DNA of 64,000 nt from Acidobacteriota bacterium (GTDB taxonomy: Bacteria; Acidobacteriota; Blastocatellia; Pyrinomonadales; Pyrinomonadaceae). Location of the stretch: NCBI GenBank assembly GCA_019639135.1, contig JAHBSL010000003.1, positions 1 to 64,000 on the forward strand, written 5' to 3'. The position numbers and the translations under genes were made by a program. Below are positions 45,101 through 52,732 of this stretch, one piece after another; the first letter of the stretch is position 1, and each line of letters begins with the position of its first letter. The notes below the pieces were generated by a model, which was not told the origin of the DNA, did no database searches, and was given only the letters and a program-made list of their open reading frames with translations.

Positions 45101-45126
45101 CACCGATAAGATTTACCGTTCGTTAG
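39115..45126 (+). CDS. Secreted thioester alpha-2-macroglobulin with inserted pseudopilin-like and carboxypeptidase-regulatory modules
   Basis: 2003 residues with a signal peptide (LFPVLVVCLLCAFSAAG). MG2-type motifs recur at about 237 (DKPIYQPEQTVNIRG), 572 (DKAIYKPGDEIDIR) and 670 (DKAQYKPNEDVKL). Residues about 811-1086 hold three GspG-like repeats (DPWGVNYR, DRWGNPYR and DGAGKPLY, each followed by an SxGxDGK-like strand). Residues 1111-1247 are a carboxypeptidase-regulatory domain followed by a TonB-plug-like stretch (SRQILGLPRAANFQSL). The A2M core resumes near 1295. The thioester GCGEQ is at 1513-1517, so the protein can covalently trap proteases. The usual partner PBP1C is absent. The stop overlaps that of the convergent permease gene. 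Confidence 0.9.
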   Translation: MRVTLFPVLVVCLLCAFSAAGQNVIEPISTAAVHDGKIIAELVVESPAGRSVEAWAELLDQRGAVQSSSSARLQPLSAGRQKVVFEFPLAIKQSSENSDITWYRLHYKIGDATGIISLSQMIADLFELRIIAAERVAAGMNYRVRVRSLHPFTGQPAAGVGISTKIVLDLKTEEDRQLEISGTGMTNADGFAVLDFTVPPEAMLDGDGEVYVTGYKNGIVREAQEDIGALTDDIQILTITDKPIYQPEQTVNIRGILLKGGEAKTVLGNSVAEFRITDEDDTLLFREKVESSPFGIVSAAWQIPAGVRLGDYRIEIRDGSGETLASERVKVTRYDLPNFVVNAKAEKAYYLPKDKKIEVEVKADYLFGKPVQKGKVRIVEEKSREWNWREQKYETDEGQVREGELDAEGRFKVKFDQTVEFDDDEDDWPRYRDIKFAAYVTDASTNRTEQRRFDVRVSREPIHVYFVGNAWNVPPGLPIEGYISTFYADGTPAECEIEILASPDDKNRYRPVGVMKTNSYGAGKLSLRRPNVGGSEHYVDLRFKARDSSGKTGTLFEREISFDDDDNYIRITPDKAIYKPGDEIDIRVETSIKRGMAYVDVVRGLSVVDSRFVQIKDGRGRLRIPYRTAFKGVLTLAAFIEDPDDTNELAGTARGIIFPARQGINVEASFDKAQYKPNEDVKLDIDVKDIGGNALESALGVVVVDRAVEERARTDAEFGGVFSKFGGWLGYGPGFGSVNIKDINELDLRRPISPELQLVAEVILHDAYYDPNVFRSKSFYDEPGRVFAGWIREQFVPIEDALRDAYEKRNYLHPTDDAGLRSILGGNGLDVDTFRDPWGVNYRTSFTIDQKQNVLTFTSAGPDKAFETNDDFVAFRRGFEYFTPTGKQMDAAVQAYFDRTGDHLRSEQAIYDTMGVPELRDRWGNPYRFVFETEGRWMKISVRSAGRNGKFDDRRYGDDFIVWQNRVDYFAPIEKRISEAQMRVRSVPMNEAELKAQLAAAGIIFDELRDGAGKPLYVTAVRTSRFWDRVTVENVQKHGEKGYVERRTVTPVTQEIMQFTIRGNGRDGIRGNWDDVTLMQFVHVLSERAKDDPQPVPVMRPASYLPTMAYSTGSIAGTVTDSTGAVLPGAKVTATNDVTKVDRADTTNANGSYFLSGLPAGTYTLKVTAMGFKDTVISAVAVTANSTTRANVSLEVGDVSMTVEVVSASETLISTTDASISNSVTSRQILGLPRAANFQSLLKLTPGAADQQRQGEAPVEGDRESEQVFTIDGKEYVKDENGKLVPYQPKATPRLREYFPETLLWSPEVMTDKDGKASIRFRMADNITTWKMYTIASTKDGKIGTAEKEVAAFQSFFVDLDPPKFLTDGDEIHLPTQVRNYTDAKQKVDVTMAKADWFSFLDADKKEVEVASGETQNAVFGFKAAMPIKDGRQRVTAMAETDSDAIEKPVTVRPDGREVVATDSRYLTGSDRIDVNFPANSLPNARSASLKIYPNLMAHVAESVEGLLMRPYGCGEQTISSTYPNLMILKFAGNGSSRRIPAATERRAMKHLQSGYDRLLGYQSADGGFMYWGGRGTSDLALTAYALRFLSDAAGFVPIDPDVVRKAEAYLVSQQRADGSWNTKHQWEQGEDRKRAKMLTSYVSRTLAMLQAARNDKKDSAMSAALTKALGYLRNRNLEIDDPYSLALLGLAAHDADEAEIASAVTEKLAVMGIEENNGTYWNLESNTAFNGWGTAGRIETTALVTQLLLKQNAGRKYDDLLGRAMIFLLRNKDRYGVWYSTQTTINVLDTFVASLSEDGGGTQTVDVILNGERIERIEIGPDKLDQIVIGLNDRLGEQNVIELRSSDRTPLMAQAVSTHYIGWQDADASGRTVNQSRALELDYKCDRTDAAIMQEVSCSVSAERVGFRGYGMLLAEIGTPPGADVSRESLEAALDADWSISKYEVLPDRIIVYMWAKAGGTKFNFKFKPRYGINAQTPASIVYDYYNPEAQAVNAPIRFTVR

Positions 45127-46184
45127 CGTTCGCTCCCTCGGGCGGCAAGCCGAACCGCCATTACGAACAGGAAAATGGCGATTGCGGGCGAGAGCAGCAG
45201 GAACGGTTGGCGGGAAAGTTGTGATATATCACCCGCAGCAGCAAGCATATTGCCGAGGCTCGGTATCGGTTCCTGAAGTCCGACGCCGAGGAACGAAAGC
45301 GAGACCTCGGCAAGCAGGAATGCAGGCAGCATCAACGTCGCCTGTGTCATTATCGGCCCGGCGGCATTCGGCAGGATATGCCGGAAAAGAATGCGGGCAG
45401 GCGAAAGTCCGATCGAATGCGCGGCAAGGACGTATTCCCGCGTCTGAAGTGTCCGGACGAGCCCACGCGTCAGCCGTGCCATCTCCGCCCAGCCGACAAC
45501 GGCAAAGATCATCACGAGCAACATGCCCGCCGACAGCGGCGGAAGCTCAAGCGGAAATGCCGCTCGGGCCGCAAGTATCAGCACGAGGGTAGGGAGCGAG
45601 AGCATCGCATCCGCGACTCCCATCAAGCCGGCATCAAGCCAGCGGGCCGCGTAACCGCTTATAGTGCCGATCACCACGCCTAAGAGCCCGGCAAGCAGTA
45701 CGCCGAGCGGTGCAACGATCAACGAGAATCGAATGCCCTGAACCAGCCGGGAAAAACGGTCGCGGCCGAGCGCGTCCGTACCTAGAAGATTGAAGCGAAC
45801 CTCTGTGCCGACCGACCCGAAAAGATGAAGGTCGGTCTCGAACAAGCCAAGAAAAGGATATCGGTCACCGCGGACGAATAACGAAAGCGGAATGGGCCGT
45901 GTACGGTCTTCCTCATAGACCAGAAAGAGCGGATCGGCAAGCCGCTGCGGATAAAAGAACGGACGCGGTCGGAATGAACCCGAGTCGTCGATAAAGCGGA
46001 TCCGCGATACCGGAGCCGAAGGCTGAGTCCGCTGCTGCGAGGCGTGGTCGTAGGGTGCTATGAGGTCGGCAAAGATCGCGACGATCGCAAAAAGCGATAT
46101 CACCACAATGCCGATCAGGGCCGCCGGGCGAGGGCGCTCGAAAGAACCTGAAGCAGCGATGTCGGTATCAATTGCGTTCGGCAT
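45123..46184 (-). CDS. Oligopeptide-type ABC transporter permease (DppC/OppC family)
   Basis: 353 residues from the ATG at 46184 (MPNAIDTDIAAS); the frame is open to 46250. An N-terminal helix (ALIGIVVISLFAIVAIFADLIAPYD) is followed by a periplasmic domain of about 110 residues, longer than usual. The BPD_transp_1 domain then has five helices and the EAA-type loop (RTLQTREYVLAAHSIGLSPARILFRHILPNA). The start overlaps the end of the partner permease gene by 17 bases. Its stop overlaps that of the alpha-2-macroglobulin gene by three bases, tail to tail. Confidence 0.88.
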   Translation of the reverse strand: MPNAIDTDIAASGSFERPRPAALIGIVVISLFAIVAIFADLIAPYDHASQQRTQPSAPVSRIRFIDDSGSFRPRPFFYPQRLADPLFLVYEEDRTRPIPLSLFVRGDRYPFLGLFETDLHLFGSVGTEVRFNLLGTDALGRDRFSRLVQGIRFSLIVAPLGVLLAGLLGVVIGTISGYAARWLDAGLMGVADAMLSLPTLVLILAARAAFPLELPPLSAGMLLVMIFAVVGWAEMARLTRGLVRTLQTREYVLAAHSIGLSPARILFRHILPNAAGPIMTQATLMLPAFLLAEVSLSFLGVGLQEPIPSLGNMLAAAGDISQLSRQPFLLLSPAIAIFLFVMAVRLAARGSER

Positions 46185-47082
46185 CAAAAAGTCGTCGGTC
46201 GTTCGCCATCTGCAGGAATTCGCCGATCGTGTTGCCGAGCCAGACTGCAATGCTCACTATAAGCACTATTCCCATTACGAGCGGCACGTCACGACTGCGG
46301 ACCGCGGCGACTGTAAGCGACCCGATGCCCTGCCGGCCAAGGACCGTCTCGACGATGACGGAGCCGCTGACGAGTGCGCCGATCGAAAGGCCAAGCAATG
46401 TGATCAGCGGGTTGATAGCCGCCCGGGCTGCGTGGCGAATGATCACCGCGGTCTCGCTAAGTCCCTTTGAACGGGCAAGCTGTACAAAGTTTTCCCGCAT
46501 CGCCTCCTCGAAGCCGCGCTTCGTCTGGGCGAGGAACAACCCGATAAATGGCGGTGCGAGGGCGACGGCCGAAAAGATGATCGATCCCGCGGCCGCGAAG
46601 GTTGATGCGGCGGCAACCGTCGCGAGAACGACAAGCGACGTAACGATCACGGGTGTCGAGGCAAAAACGAGGACAAATGCCTCGGCAAGACGGTCAAGGG
46701 CCCTGCTTCGCGTCCGAATGATCAGAAAGCTGAACAGAAGCGAAACACCGAGAGCCAACAGCAGCGTCACTGCGGAAAGTTTAAGCGTCTCGAGCAGACG
46801 GGAACCTACCATCGATGCGACGGGCGTCCGAAAATTGATGGATTCTCCCAGGTCTCCGCGAGCTGCATCTGCCGCCCATCGGAGATAACGCTCGCCAACC
46901 GGACGATCGAGTGCGTAATAGACGCGAAGCCGTTCGACCGTTTCGGCAGAGACCTGCGGATTTTCTCGAAGGCCCGAAAGGGCGTCACCGCCTGCCGCGG
47001 ACAGAAGCAAAAAGACCGCCGCCGAAACGATAACGACCAGCAGAATACCCTGTACCAATTTTCGGAAAATGAACTTAAGCAC
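46168..47082 (-). CDS. Oligopeptide-type ABC transporter permease (DppB/OppB family)
   Basis: 304 residues from the GTG at 47082 (VLKFIFRKLVQGILLVVIV), which is the usual family beginning; the frame is open to 47196, but the upstream codons are not conserved. The periplasmic segment includes YYALDRPVGERYLRWAADAARGDLGES, and the cytoplasmic EAA loop is MRENFVQLARSKGLSETAVIIRHAARAA. Genes for the ATP-binding subunits are not adjacent, so the transporter must use ATPases encoded elsewhere. It lies divergent from the binding-protein gene. Confidence 0.87.
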   Translation of the reverse strand: MLKFIFRKLVQGILLVVIVSAAVFLLLSAAGGDALSGLRENPQVSAETVERLRVYYALDRPVGERYLRWAADAARGDLGESINFRTPVASMVGSRLLETLKLSAVTLLLALGVSLLFSFLIIRTRSRALDRLAEAFVLVFASTPVIVTSLVVLATVAAASTFAAAGSIIFSAVALAPPFIGLFLAQTKRGFEEAMRENFVQLARSKGLSETAVIIRHAARAAINPLITLLGLSIGALVSGSVIVETVLGRQGIGSLTVAAVRSRDVPLVMGIVLIVSIAVWLGNTIGEFLQMANDRRLFDAERN

Positions 47083-47218
47083 CGGAGAACGGAGGCACAA
47101 CGGCCGGGCACGAATGCCACGGCTATTCTTCCCGATTGCGAATTGATTTGCAAAGAAAATCGTCATAAACTCTGCTCGTTCATATCTGCCGATCACTCAC
47201 TGATCTATCTTCAGAAGA

Positions 47219-48988
47219 ATGCCGATGGAAAACCGAAAAAGCCTGATCATCGCTCCAATAGCTATCACGATCTGCCTGTTTGCCTTAGGATGCGGCGACG
47301 CCATGCAAAAGCAGACAAACACTAACCAGGCAGCGGAAACGCGCGTCCCCGGAACTCGCGGCGGCTCGCTGACCTACCGGCTGGCGCAACCGGTTACGAC
47401 CCTGAACTACATGCTCGCAGCAGATGAGCCGTCTGTGATCGTGACGTTGTTCGTGATGAACAGCCGGCTCATTTCCTTTGACCCAGAGAAGCAGCAGCAC
47501 GTGCCATCGCTTGCCGAAAGCTACACGATGCAGCCGGACGGGCAGACGGTCGACCTCGTCCTGCGCGATGGGCTGAAGTTCTCGGACGGGCAGCCGCTGA
47601 CGACCGATGACGTCATCTTTACTCTCGAGGCGATCTATGACGAGCGGACGCAGGCAGCCGCCTTCCGTGACGGCATGCTGATCGGCGGGAAACCGATATC
47701 CATGAAGAAGGTCGATGAGCGGCGGATGCAGTTCGTCTTTCCGGAACGGATAGCTCTCGCGGAGAACTACCTTGAGAATCTGGCTGTCCTGCCCAAGCAT
47801 GTACTTTCGGCGGCACGCGACGCGGGCAAGCTGGCCGAGACCTGGAAGATCGATTCCGACCCGGCCGCGGTCGTGACCAGCGGGCCGTTCGTGGTCGGAG
47901 AATCTGTTCCGGGCGAAAAACTGGTACTCAGGCGCAACCCGCATTACTGGGGAAGGGACGCTAACGGCCAGCAGCTTCCCTATCTTGACGAGCTTGTGCT
48001 TGAGGTGGTCGCGGATGCGAATAACGCGTTCGTCCGTCTTGGGCAGGGCTCGATAGATATCGCGGACCGCATTCGGGGAACCGATTATGCATCGCTCAAG
48101 ACGAGCGGCGGAGCGGTCAAGGCGATCGATCTCGGTCCCGGCTTCGCAAATGATCATATCTGGTTCAACCTGAACCGTTCGACGCCGGACGGAAAGCCGC
48201 TGGCCAACCAGGTGAAGTATGCCTGGTTCAGCGACAAGCGCTTCCGAAAGGCGGTCTCGCATGCCGTTGACCGTAATTCGATCGCGACCAACACACTTCA
48301 GGGCCTCGCAACACCTCTTTTCGGATTTGTTTCTGCGGCTAACAAGGCATGGCTCGACCCAAGCCTCCCGAAGCCGGAGTACAGCCTTGACAAGGCAGGG
48401 CAGCTATTGACCGATGCGGGATTTGTCCGGCGGGGCACTCCGGACTCGCCGGAACTCTTCGATGCAGACGGCAACCGTGTCGAGTTCACACTCGTAGTGC
48501 AGGACAACAATGAACAGCGAAAACTCACCGCCGCAGTCATCCAACAGGACCTCGCGAAGCTCGGGATCAAGATGAACATCGCCAATGTCGATACAGCCGC
48601 GCTGACGAAGATGTGGACCACTACATTCGACTACGACGCCATTTCGCTCGGGCTTGCGGTGACGGGAACCGACCCTTCCGCATCCGCCAACTTTCTCCTC
48701 AGCAGTGCCGCCGTTCATCAGTGGCAGCCGTCGCAAAAGCAGCCGCCAACCGAGTGGGAGGCCCGCATCGATCGGCTCTACCGGGAGCAGGCGAAAGAAC
48801 CGGACCAGGCGAAACGCCGCGAGCTTTTCTACGAGATACAGCGGATAATGGCCGAGGAGTCGCCGATAATCCCGATCGTCTCGCGGCATATCGTATCGGC
48901 CGCAAACAGCCGCGTCGGCAATTATGCTCCGTCGGTCATGCTTCCCTATTCGCTTTGGAACGCTGAAGAATTGTTCGTCAGGAATTGA
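47219..48988 (+). CDS. Extracellular solute-binding protein, family 5 (DppA/OppA type), probable lipoprotein
   Basis: 589 residues. The signal peptide ends FALGC, a lipobox-like site, so it is probably lipid-anchored. The SBP_bac_5 pattern is complete: RGGSLTYRLAQPVTTLNYM, VPSLAESYTMQPDGQTVDLVLRDGLKFSDGQPLTTDDV, FRKAVSHAVDRNSI, and QGLATPLFGFV near the ligand cleft. Relatives bind peptides, nickel or haem; the ligand cannot be read from sequence. It is transcribed away from the two permease genes and ends before a strong terminator. Confidence 0.9.
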   Translation: MPMENRKSLIIAPIAITICLFALGCGDAMQKQTNTNQAAETRVPGTRGGSLTYRLAQPVTTLNYMLAADEPSVIVTLFVMNSRLISFDPEKQQHVPSLAESYTMQPDGQTVDLVLRDGLKFSDGQPLTTDDVIFTLEAIYDERTQAAAFRDGMLIGGKPISMKKVDERRMQFVFPERIALAENYLENLAVLPKHVLSAARDAGKLAETWKIDSDPAAVVTSGPFVVGESVPGEKLVLRRNPHYWGRDANGQQLPYLDELVLEVVADANNAFVRLGQGSIDIADRIRGTDYASLKTSGGAVKAIDLGPGFANDHIWFNLNRSTPDGKPLANQVKYAWFSDKRFRKAVSHAVDRNSIATNTLQGLATPLFGFVSAANKAWLDPSLPKPEYSLDKAGQLLTDAGFVRRGTPDSPELFDADGNRVEFTLVVQDNNEQRKLTAAVIQQDLAKLGIKMNIANVDTAALTKMWTTTFDYDAISLGLAVTGTDPSASANFLLSSAAVHQWQPSQKQPPTEWEARIDRLYREQAKEPDQAKRRELFYEIQRIMAEESPIIPIVSRHIVSAANSRVGNYAPSVMLPYSLWNAEELFVRN

Positions 48989-49009
48989 TCCAGATTCCAA
49001 AATAAAAAG

Positions 49010-49044
49010 AAAGCCCCGTCACCGAAAGGCGATCGGGGCTTTTT
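49010..49044. terminator. Bidirectional intrinsic terminator
   Basis: AAAGCCCCG at 49010-49018 pairs perfectly with 49034-49042, with A-runs before and T-runs after. It serves both the binding-protein gene (plus strand) and the convergent M36 peptidase gene (minus strand). Confidence 0.85.
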
Positions 49045-49059
49045 AGTAAGGCCTGCACT

Positions 49060-52000
49060 TTACTGCAGCCTTATAAAGGTGATCTTCCTCGTCAGGGGAT
49101 TCACCGTGAACCGGAATAGTCCCGTTAACGAAGTGTCGGAGGTGCCGCCGGATGATGTGCTTCCGCCGACGGTGCGCGTTCCTCCATTTCCATTGGGAGA
49201 ATTCTCAGGCAACAGTTGCTCGGCCAACACCGTGTACGTCACCGGCCCGTTGAGGAAACCGAGAACACGTACGACATAGGTCGTATTCGGCTGGACCGCC
49301 GAAGAGACGAATTCGTTTGCGTCGAGATTGCCGCTCGAATCGAGCACCTGCCCGTCGAGCGTTCGGAGCTCCATGTCAAGATCCGGCCCGAGAGAGCTGA
49401 GTGTTGCCTCAAGGAACAATGCGTCGGACTTTGTCGTGATAAGCACATCGTCCCAGGTGATGCCCTTGAACGCCGGGTCACCCCAGGTGATGCTTGCTCC
49501 CGTCGTCGCCGTCGGTTCACCTCCGACCAATGCTCCCGTGCGGGTTTCGGTGAAGACCGAGTAAACGGTCGGCGGCGGCGGATCGCTGGTGCCGTCCGAG
49601 CCACCATTGCCGTTGCCCGTCGTCGAGCCGGCATAGGCATTGCCGTACACTTTGGCGTCGAAGGTAAAAAGCTGCAAGGCCGGATTGTTGAACTCGATCC
49701 GCTTTGCCGACGTACTTTGGCCAAGAGCCAGTGTCTGGTTATAGATAAAGGTGTTTCCGTCAACGTCCGCGTTGCGGACGGTTACGGCCGGGTTCGAGAT
49801 GCCGACTACCTTGAACTCAAGCGGTTTGTAGATCGTCTTATCCGTCGCCCTCGCACCGCGTGCGTTTTTCAGCACAGTGTCGAACGCCGTAATGCCGCCC
49901 GTGAAGGTGACGTTCGAGATAGAGGTATCGACCTGCTCGGTCAGGTCTTGACGCTTCTGTTTCGGACGCGACGAGCCTGACATGTTCGACCATCCGAGCT
50001 GTCCGCTGGCGTTCACGCCGATCGCACGGACGACGTATTCGCTGTCAAACAGATCGGGGAGTCCCGCTGGAGCAAAGACCTCGCGGACGCGGCCCTTGTC
50101 CTCATAGCTCAGTGTCGAAGCGTCAACGAATGCAACGTGACGGTATCCGGTCGTCGACTCATCGCCGTCGATGAACTCTCGAAGCCCGTTGGACTCACGC
50201 TGTCCGGCGAGTGCCGTCTTGCGCTTTAAGACCTGATAGGCGAGCGCTCCCGGAACGCCCCGCCAGGAAACACGGATCGACTTCGCACTTGCCGGTACCG
50301 CCTTCACATCTCTCGGAACCGCCGGAGCAGCCTGGCCTCCGGCAAAAGGAGTGACCTGCGTCGAGATCGTTGCCTTCCCTCCCGTTACTTCGACAGCGTT
50401 GACGCCGAGTTCCTTTGCGGCAAAGATCTGCTCGATCATCGCACGATGTTTGCCCGGTGCCGAAGCATTGGTCGAGTCAGCCGGATAAAGCATCTGGTCG
50501 GCGAGGATCAGAGCGTCGCGTGATTTCACAAGTGTATCCGGAGCGGTCGTGCCGAGCACATACATCGAACCAAGGAAGATGCGCTCGAAAATGTTCGTGC
50601 CCTTGGTGATCGCCTTCAGTGCCTGGCCGTCGCTCGGCCGCGGACGCTTGAACTGCGTGTTCTCCGGATATAACCGGTTGAGCATCGTGCGAATGTCCCA
50701 CATCGTGGACATATATATCTCGCCGTCGTAATGCTCCTGCCAACTCGGCTGGCCGTTGATGATTCGGGTCCCGATATCCGAGTACTTCAGTGTTGACGCG
50801 GCACTGCGAATGTAAGCGATCGAGTCCGGGTCGCGGTTCAGCTCGCGAAAACGCTGCCGCAGCCGGTACGCATTGACCACGTAGTCTCCAAGGCTTTGGT
50901 TGTCAGTGATGGTGAATGCCCACATATCGGCCTGGCCTTCGTTCAGGGCCGAGCCCTCTTGCCCTTCGAGTCCCGCGATCGGCGAGGTTATGGCGTGCAT
51001 GCCCTCGTGGTACGGAACGGTGCCTTCAAGGGCCGTATCGTTGAAAAGAAAGCCATGGCCGTAGGCCGTCGGGTTGACGACGACGGGCGATTTCGTTCCC
51101 GTTACGCTCTCGATAATGCTGGTCACGTTCAGAGCGAATGCGTTGTCGAGCCCCAGCACCTTCTGGACAAATTCGGGGTCGGTCGGCGGCGGATAGCTGC
51201 CGCCGGCAATCGGTGTGATCACGTCGGGAATATGAACTGTCGCGGGGAGCGGTGTCGTCTTATTCGGATATTCGTCCGGGAAGGCTCCCTCGGAGCCGAA
51301 GGTTGCCGGGTCGCCTCCGATGTGCAGGTGATCGATATACTCGATCAAATAGGTCGTAAAAAAGAACGCATTTATCTCGTCCTGATGCTCGGCCGGTTCG
51401 GCAAAGTGGTCCTGCTCGTTCGTCCGGCCCTCAAAAGCTGTCGGGTCGTCCTTTGAAAAGTGCCAGGTGCCGCGGGCGGCCTGCAGGAAAGGTGCCTTCG
51501 TTGCCAAAGCGTTGTTTACCACCGTGTGTGTGCCGGTAAGCGTACCGTTGATGCCTGTAATGACGTTCTGCGGGTCGAACTTGCGAAGGGTTACACGCTG
51601 TTGGTCGCACGGGCGGCCGTCGCAGACGCTGATGATCCCCTGATCCTTGAGTTCCTGCGTAATGCGCGGGTACTTTGGGAAGATGTCTGCCGTAAAGGGA
51701 AGGGCCTGATGCGTCTGATAGCTGACGAAATCCTTGCGTGCAACGGTCTCACCCGTATGCGCGTCCACCGAGACCATGTAGAGCCCGAACGGGTTCGTAG
51801 AGAACTTCGCCACCTTCCAGATCAATCGGTAGCCGTTCGCGGTCGGGTAAACGCCGAGCTGCGGCTGGAGTTGAGCTACTGGAGCGGCCTGTTCGGTAAG
51901 GATGTTCAATGCAGGCTGCAGCAATTCGGCGACCTGAGAAGGGATGTTCGCTGCGAACTGGTTCAGGTCGGCGTCCGCAGCGGCGCGTGCCTGTTCGGCC

Positions 52001-52602
52001 GTAAGAGAGGGCTCGGTCGTGACGTCGATGCCGCGGAAAAACGGTCCAGATGCCATTATGACCTGGTTATTAGAGTTGAGAACGATGCCGATGCCGCCGT
52101 CCACGACAGGAATGCCCCCATGCAATTGCTGAAAGCGGATCAAATGTCCGCCGAGAGCCTGCTTATGGCTGAAAAGCCGAAGGTCAGAGTTATCATTTAC
52201 GCCGAACAACGCGGCATTCTGGGCGATGAACGCTCGGGCCGCCTCCTCGGGCGAGCCCGGAAACGGCTCCGATGCGAAATCGTAAATTACGTCCGGCGAG
52301 CCGCCGAAGTCGTTCCAACGGACGGTCATGTTGGGTGCTGCGGTCCGCGTCTTCAACGATGCGAGAGCGGCTAGCTGACCGGTGGTGGCCGCTCGAGAAG
52401 CCGCAAGGCCCTGCGAAAGGTTAAGGTCGAACTGCGGAGCCGAACGGCGGTACATGTTCTCTATCGGATCATTAGTGCCGGAGGCCGAGACCGCCGATCC
52501 GAAATTGTAGGTCATTGCTGCGGCGGTCGCCGCAAAGATGGCGGCAAGGGTCAAGAATTTGATCGCTGCCTGTTTGCCGATGTTTGTTCCCGTCATTTTC
52601 AT
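49060..52602 (-). CDS. Secreted M36 (fungalysin-type) metallopeptidase
   Basis: 1180 residues from the ATG at 52602, which has a GGAGG site; the frame is open to 52791 but that part is spacer. A signal peptide (AIKFLTLAAIFAATAAAM) leads into an FTP-type propeptide. The zinc site is H532-E-G-M-H536, with the third ligand region ALNEGQADMWAF. A long C-terminal beta-rich part, with a fibronectin-like segment (about 700-800) and a PPC-like segment near the end (NTTYVVRVLGFLNGPVTYTV), probably aids secretion or binding. It is the last gene of the operon headed by the subtilase at 52733. No promoter was seen in the 130-base gap. Confidence 0.9.
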   Translation of the reverse strand: MKMTGTNIGKQAAIKFLTLAAIFAATAAAMTYNFGSAVSASGTNDPIENMYRRSAPQFDLNLSQGLAASRAATTGQLAALASLKTRTAAPNMTVRWNDFGGSPDVIYDFASEPFPGSPEEAARAFIAQNAALFGVNDNSDLRLFSHKQALGGHLIRFQQLHGGIPVVDGGIGIVLNSNNQVIMASGPFFRGIDVTTEPSLTAEQARAAADADLNQFAANIPSQVAELLQPALNILTEQAAPVAQLQPQLGVYPTANGYRLIWKVAKFSTNPFGLYMVSVDAHTGETVARKDFVSYQTHQALPFTADIFPKYPRITQELKDQGIISVCDGRPCDQQRVTLRKFDPQNVITGINGTLTGTHTVVNNALATKAPFLQAARGTWHFSKDDPTAFEGRTNEQDHFAEPAEHQDEINAFFFTTYLIEYIDHLHIGGDPATFGSEGAFPDEYPNKTTPLPATVHIPDVITPIAGGSYPPPTDPEFVQKVLGLDNAFALNVTSIIESVTGTKSPVVVNPTAYGHGFLFNDTALEGTVPYHEGMHAITSPIAGLEGQEGSALNEGQADMWAFTITDNQSLGDYVVNAYRLRQRFRELNRDPDSIAYIRSAASTLKYSDIGTRIINGQPSWQEHYDGEIYMSTMWDIRTMLNRLYPENTQFKRPRPSDGQALKAITKGTNIFERIFLGSMYVLGTTAPDTLVKSRDALILADQMLYPADSTNASAPGKHRAMIEQIFAAKELGVNAVEVTGGKATISTQVTPFAGGQAAPAVPRDVKAVPASAKSIRVSWRGVPGALAYQVLKRKTALAGQRESNGLREFIDGDESTTGYRHVAFVDASTLSYEDKGRVREVFAPAGLPDLFDSEYVVRAIGVNASGQLGWSNMSGSSRPKQKRQDLTEQVDTSISNVTFTGGITAFDTVLKNARGARATDKTIYKPLEFKVVGISNPAVTVRNADVDGNTFIYNQTLALGQSTSAKRIEFNNPALQLFTFDAKVYGNAYAGSTTGNGNGGSDGTSDPPPPTVYSVFTETRTGALVGGEPTATTGASITWGDPAFKGITWDDVLITTKSDALFLEATLSSLGPDLDMELRTLDGQVLDSSGNLDANEFVSSAVQPNTTYVVRVLGFLNGPVTYTVLAEQLLPENSPNGNGGTRTVGGSTSSGGTSDTSLTGLFRFTVNPLTRKITFIRLQ

Positions 52603-52732
52603 TATTCCTCCAGAAGTGGCTGCTGTTGTGGCAGCCGAGATGCGTTTCCGTTCGGGTCGCGGGTGGGGTTCCCGCTGCCCAGATCTCCAACGCCCGTTCT
52701 CCCACCCAGCCCAAGGGAGGGGCGAGAAACCC

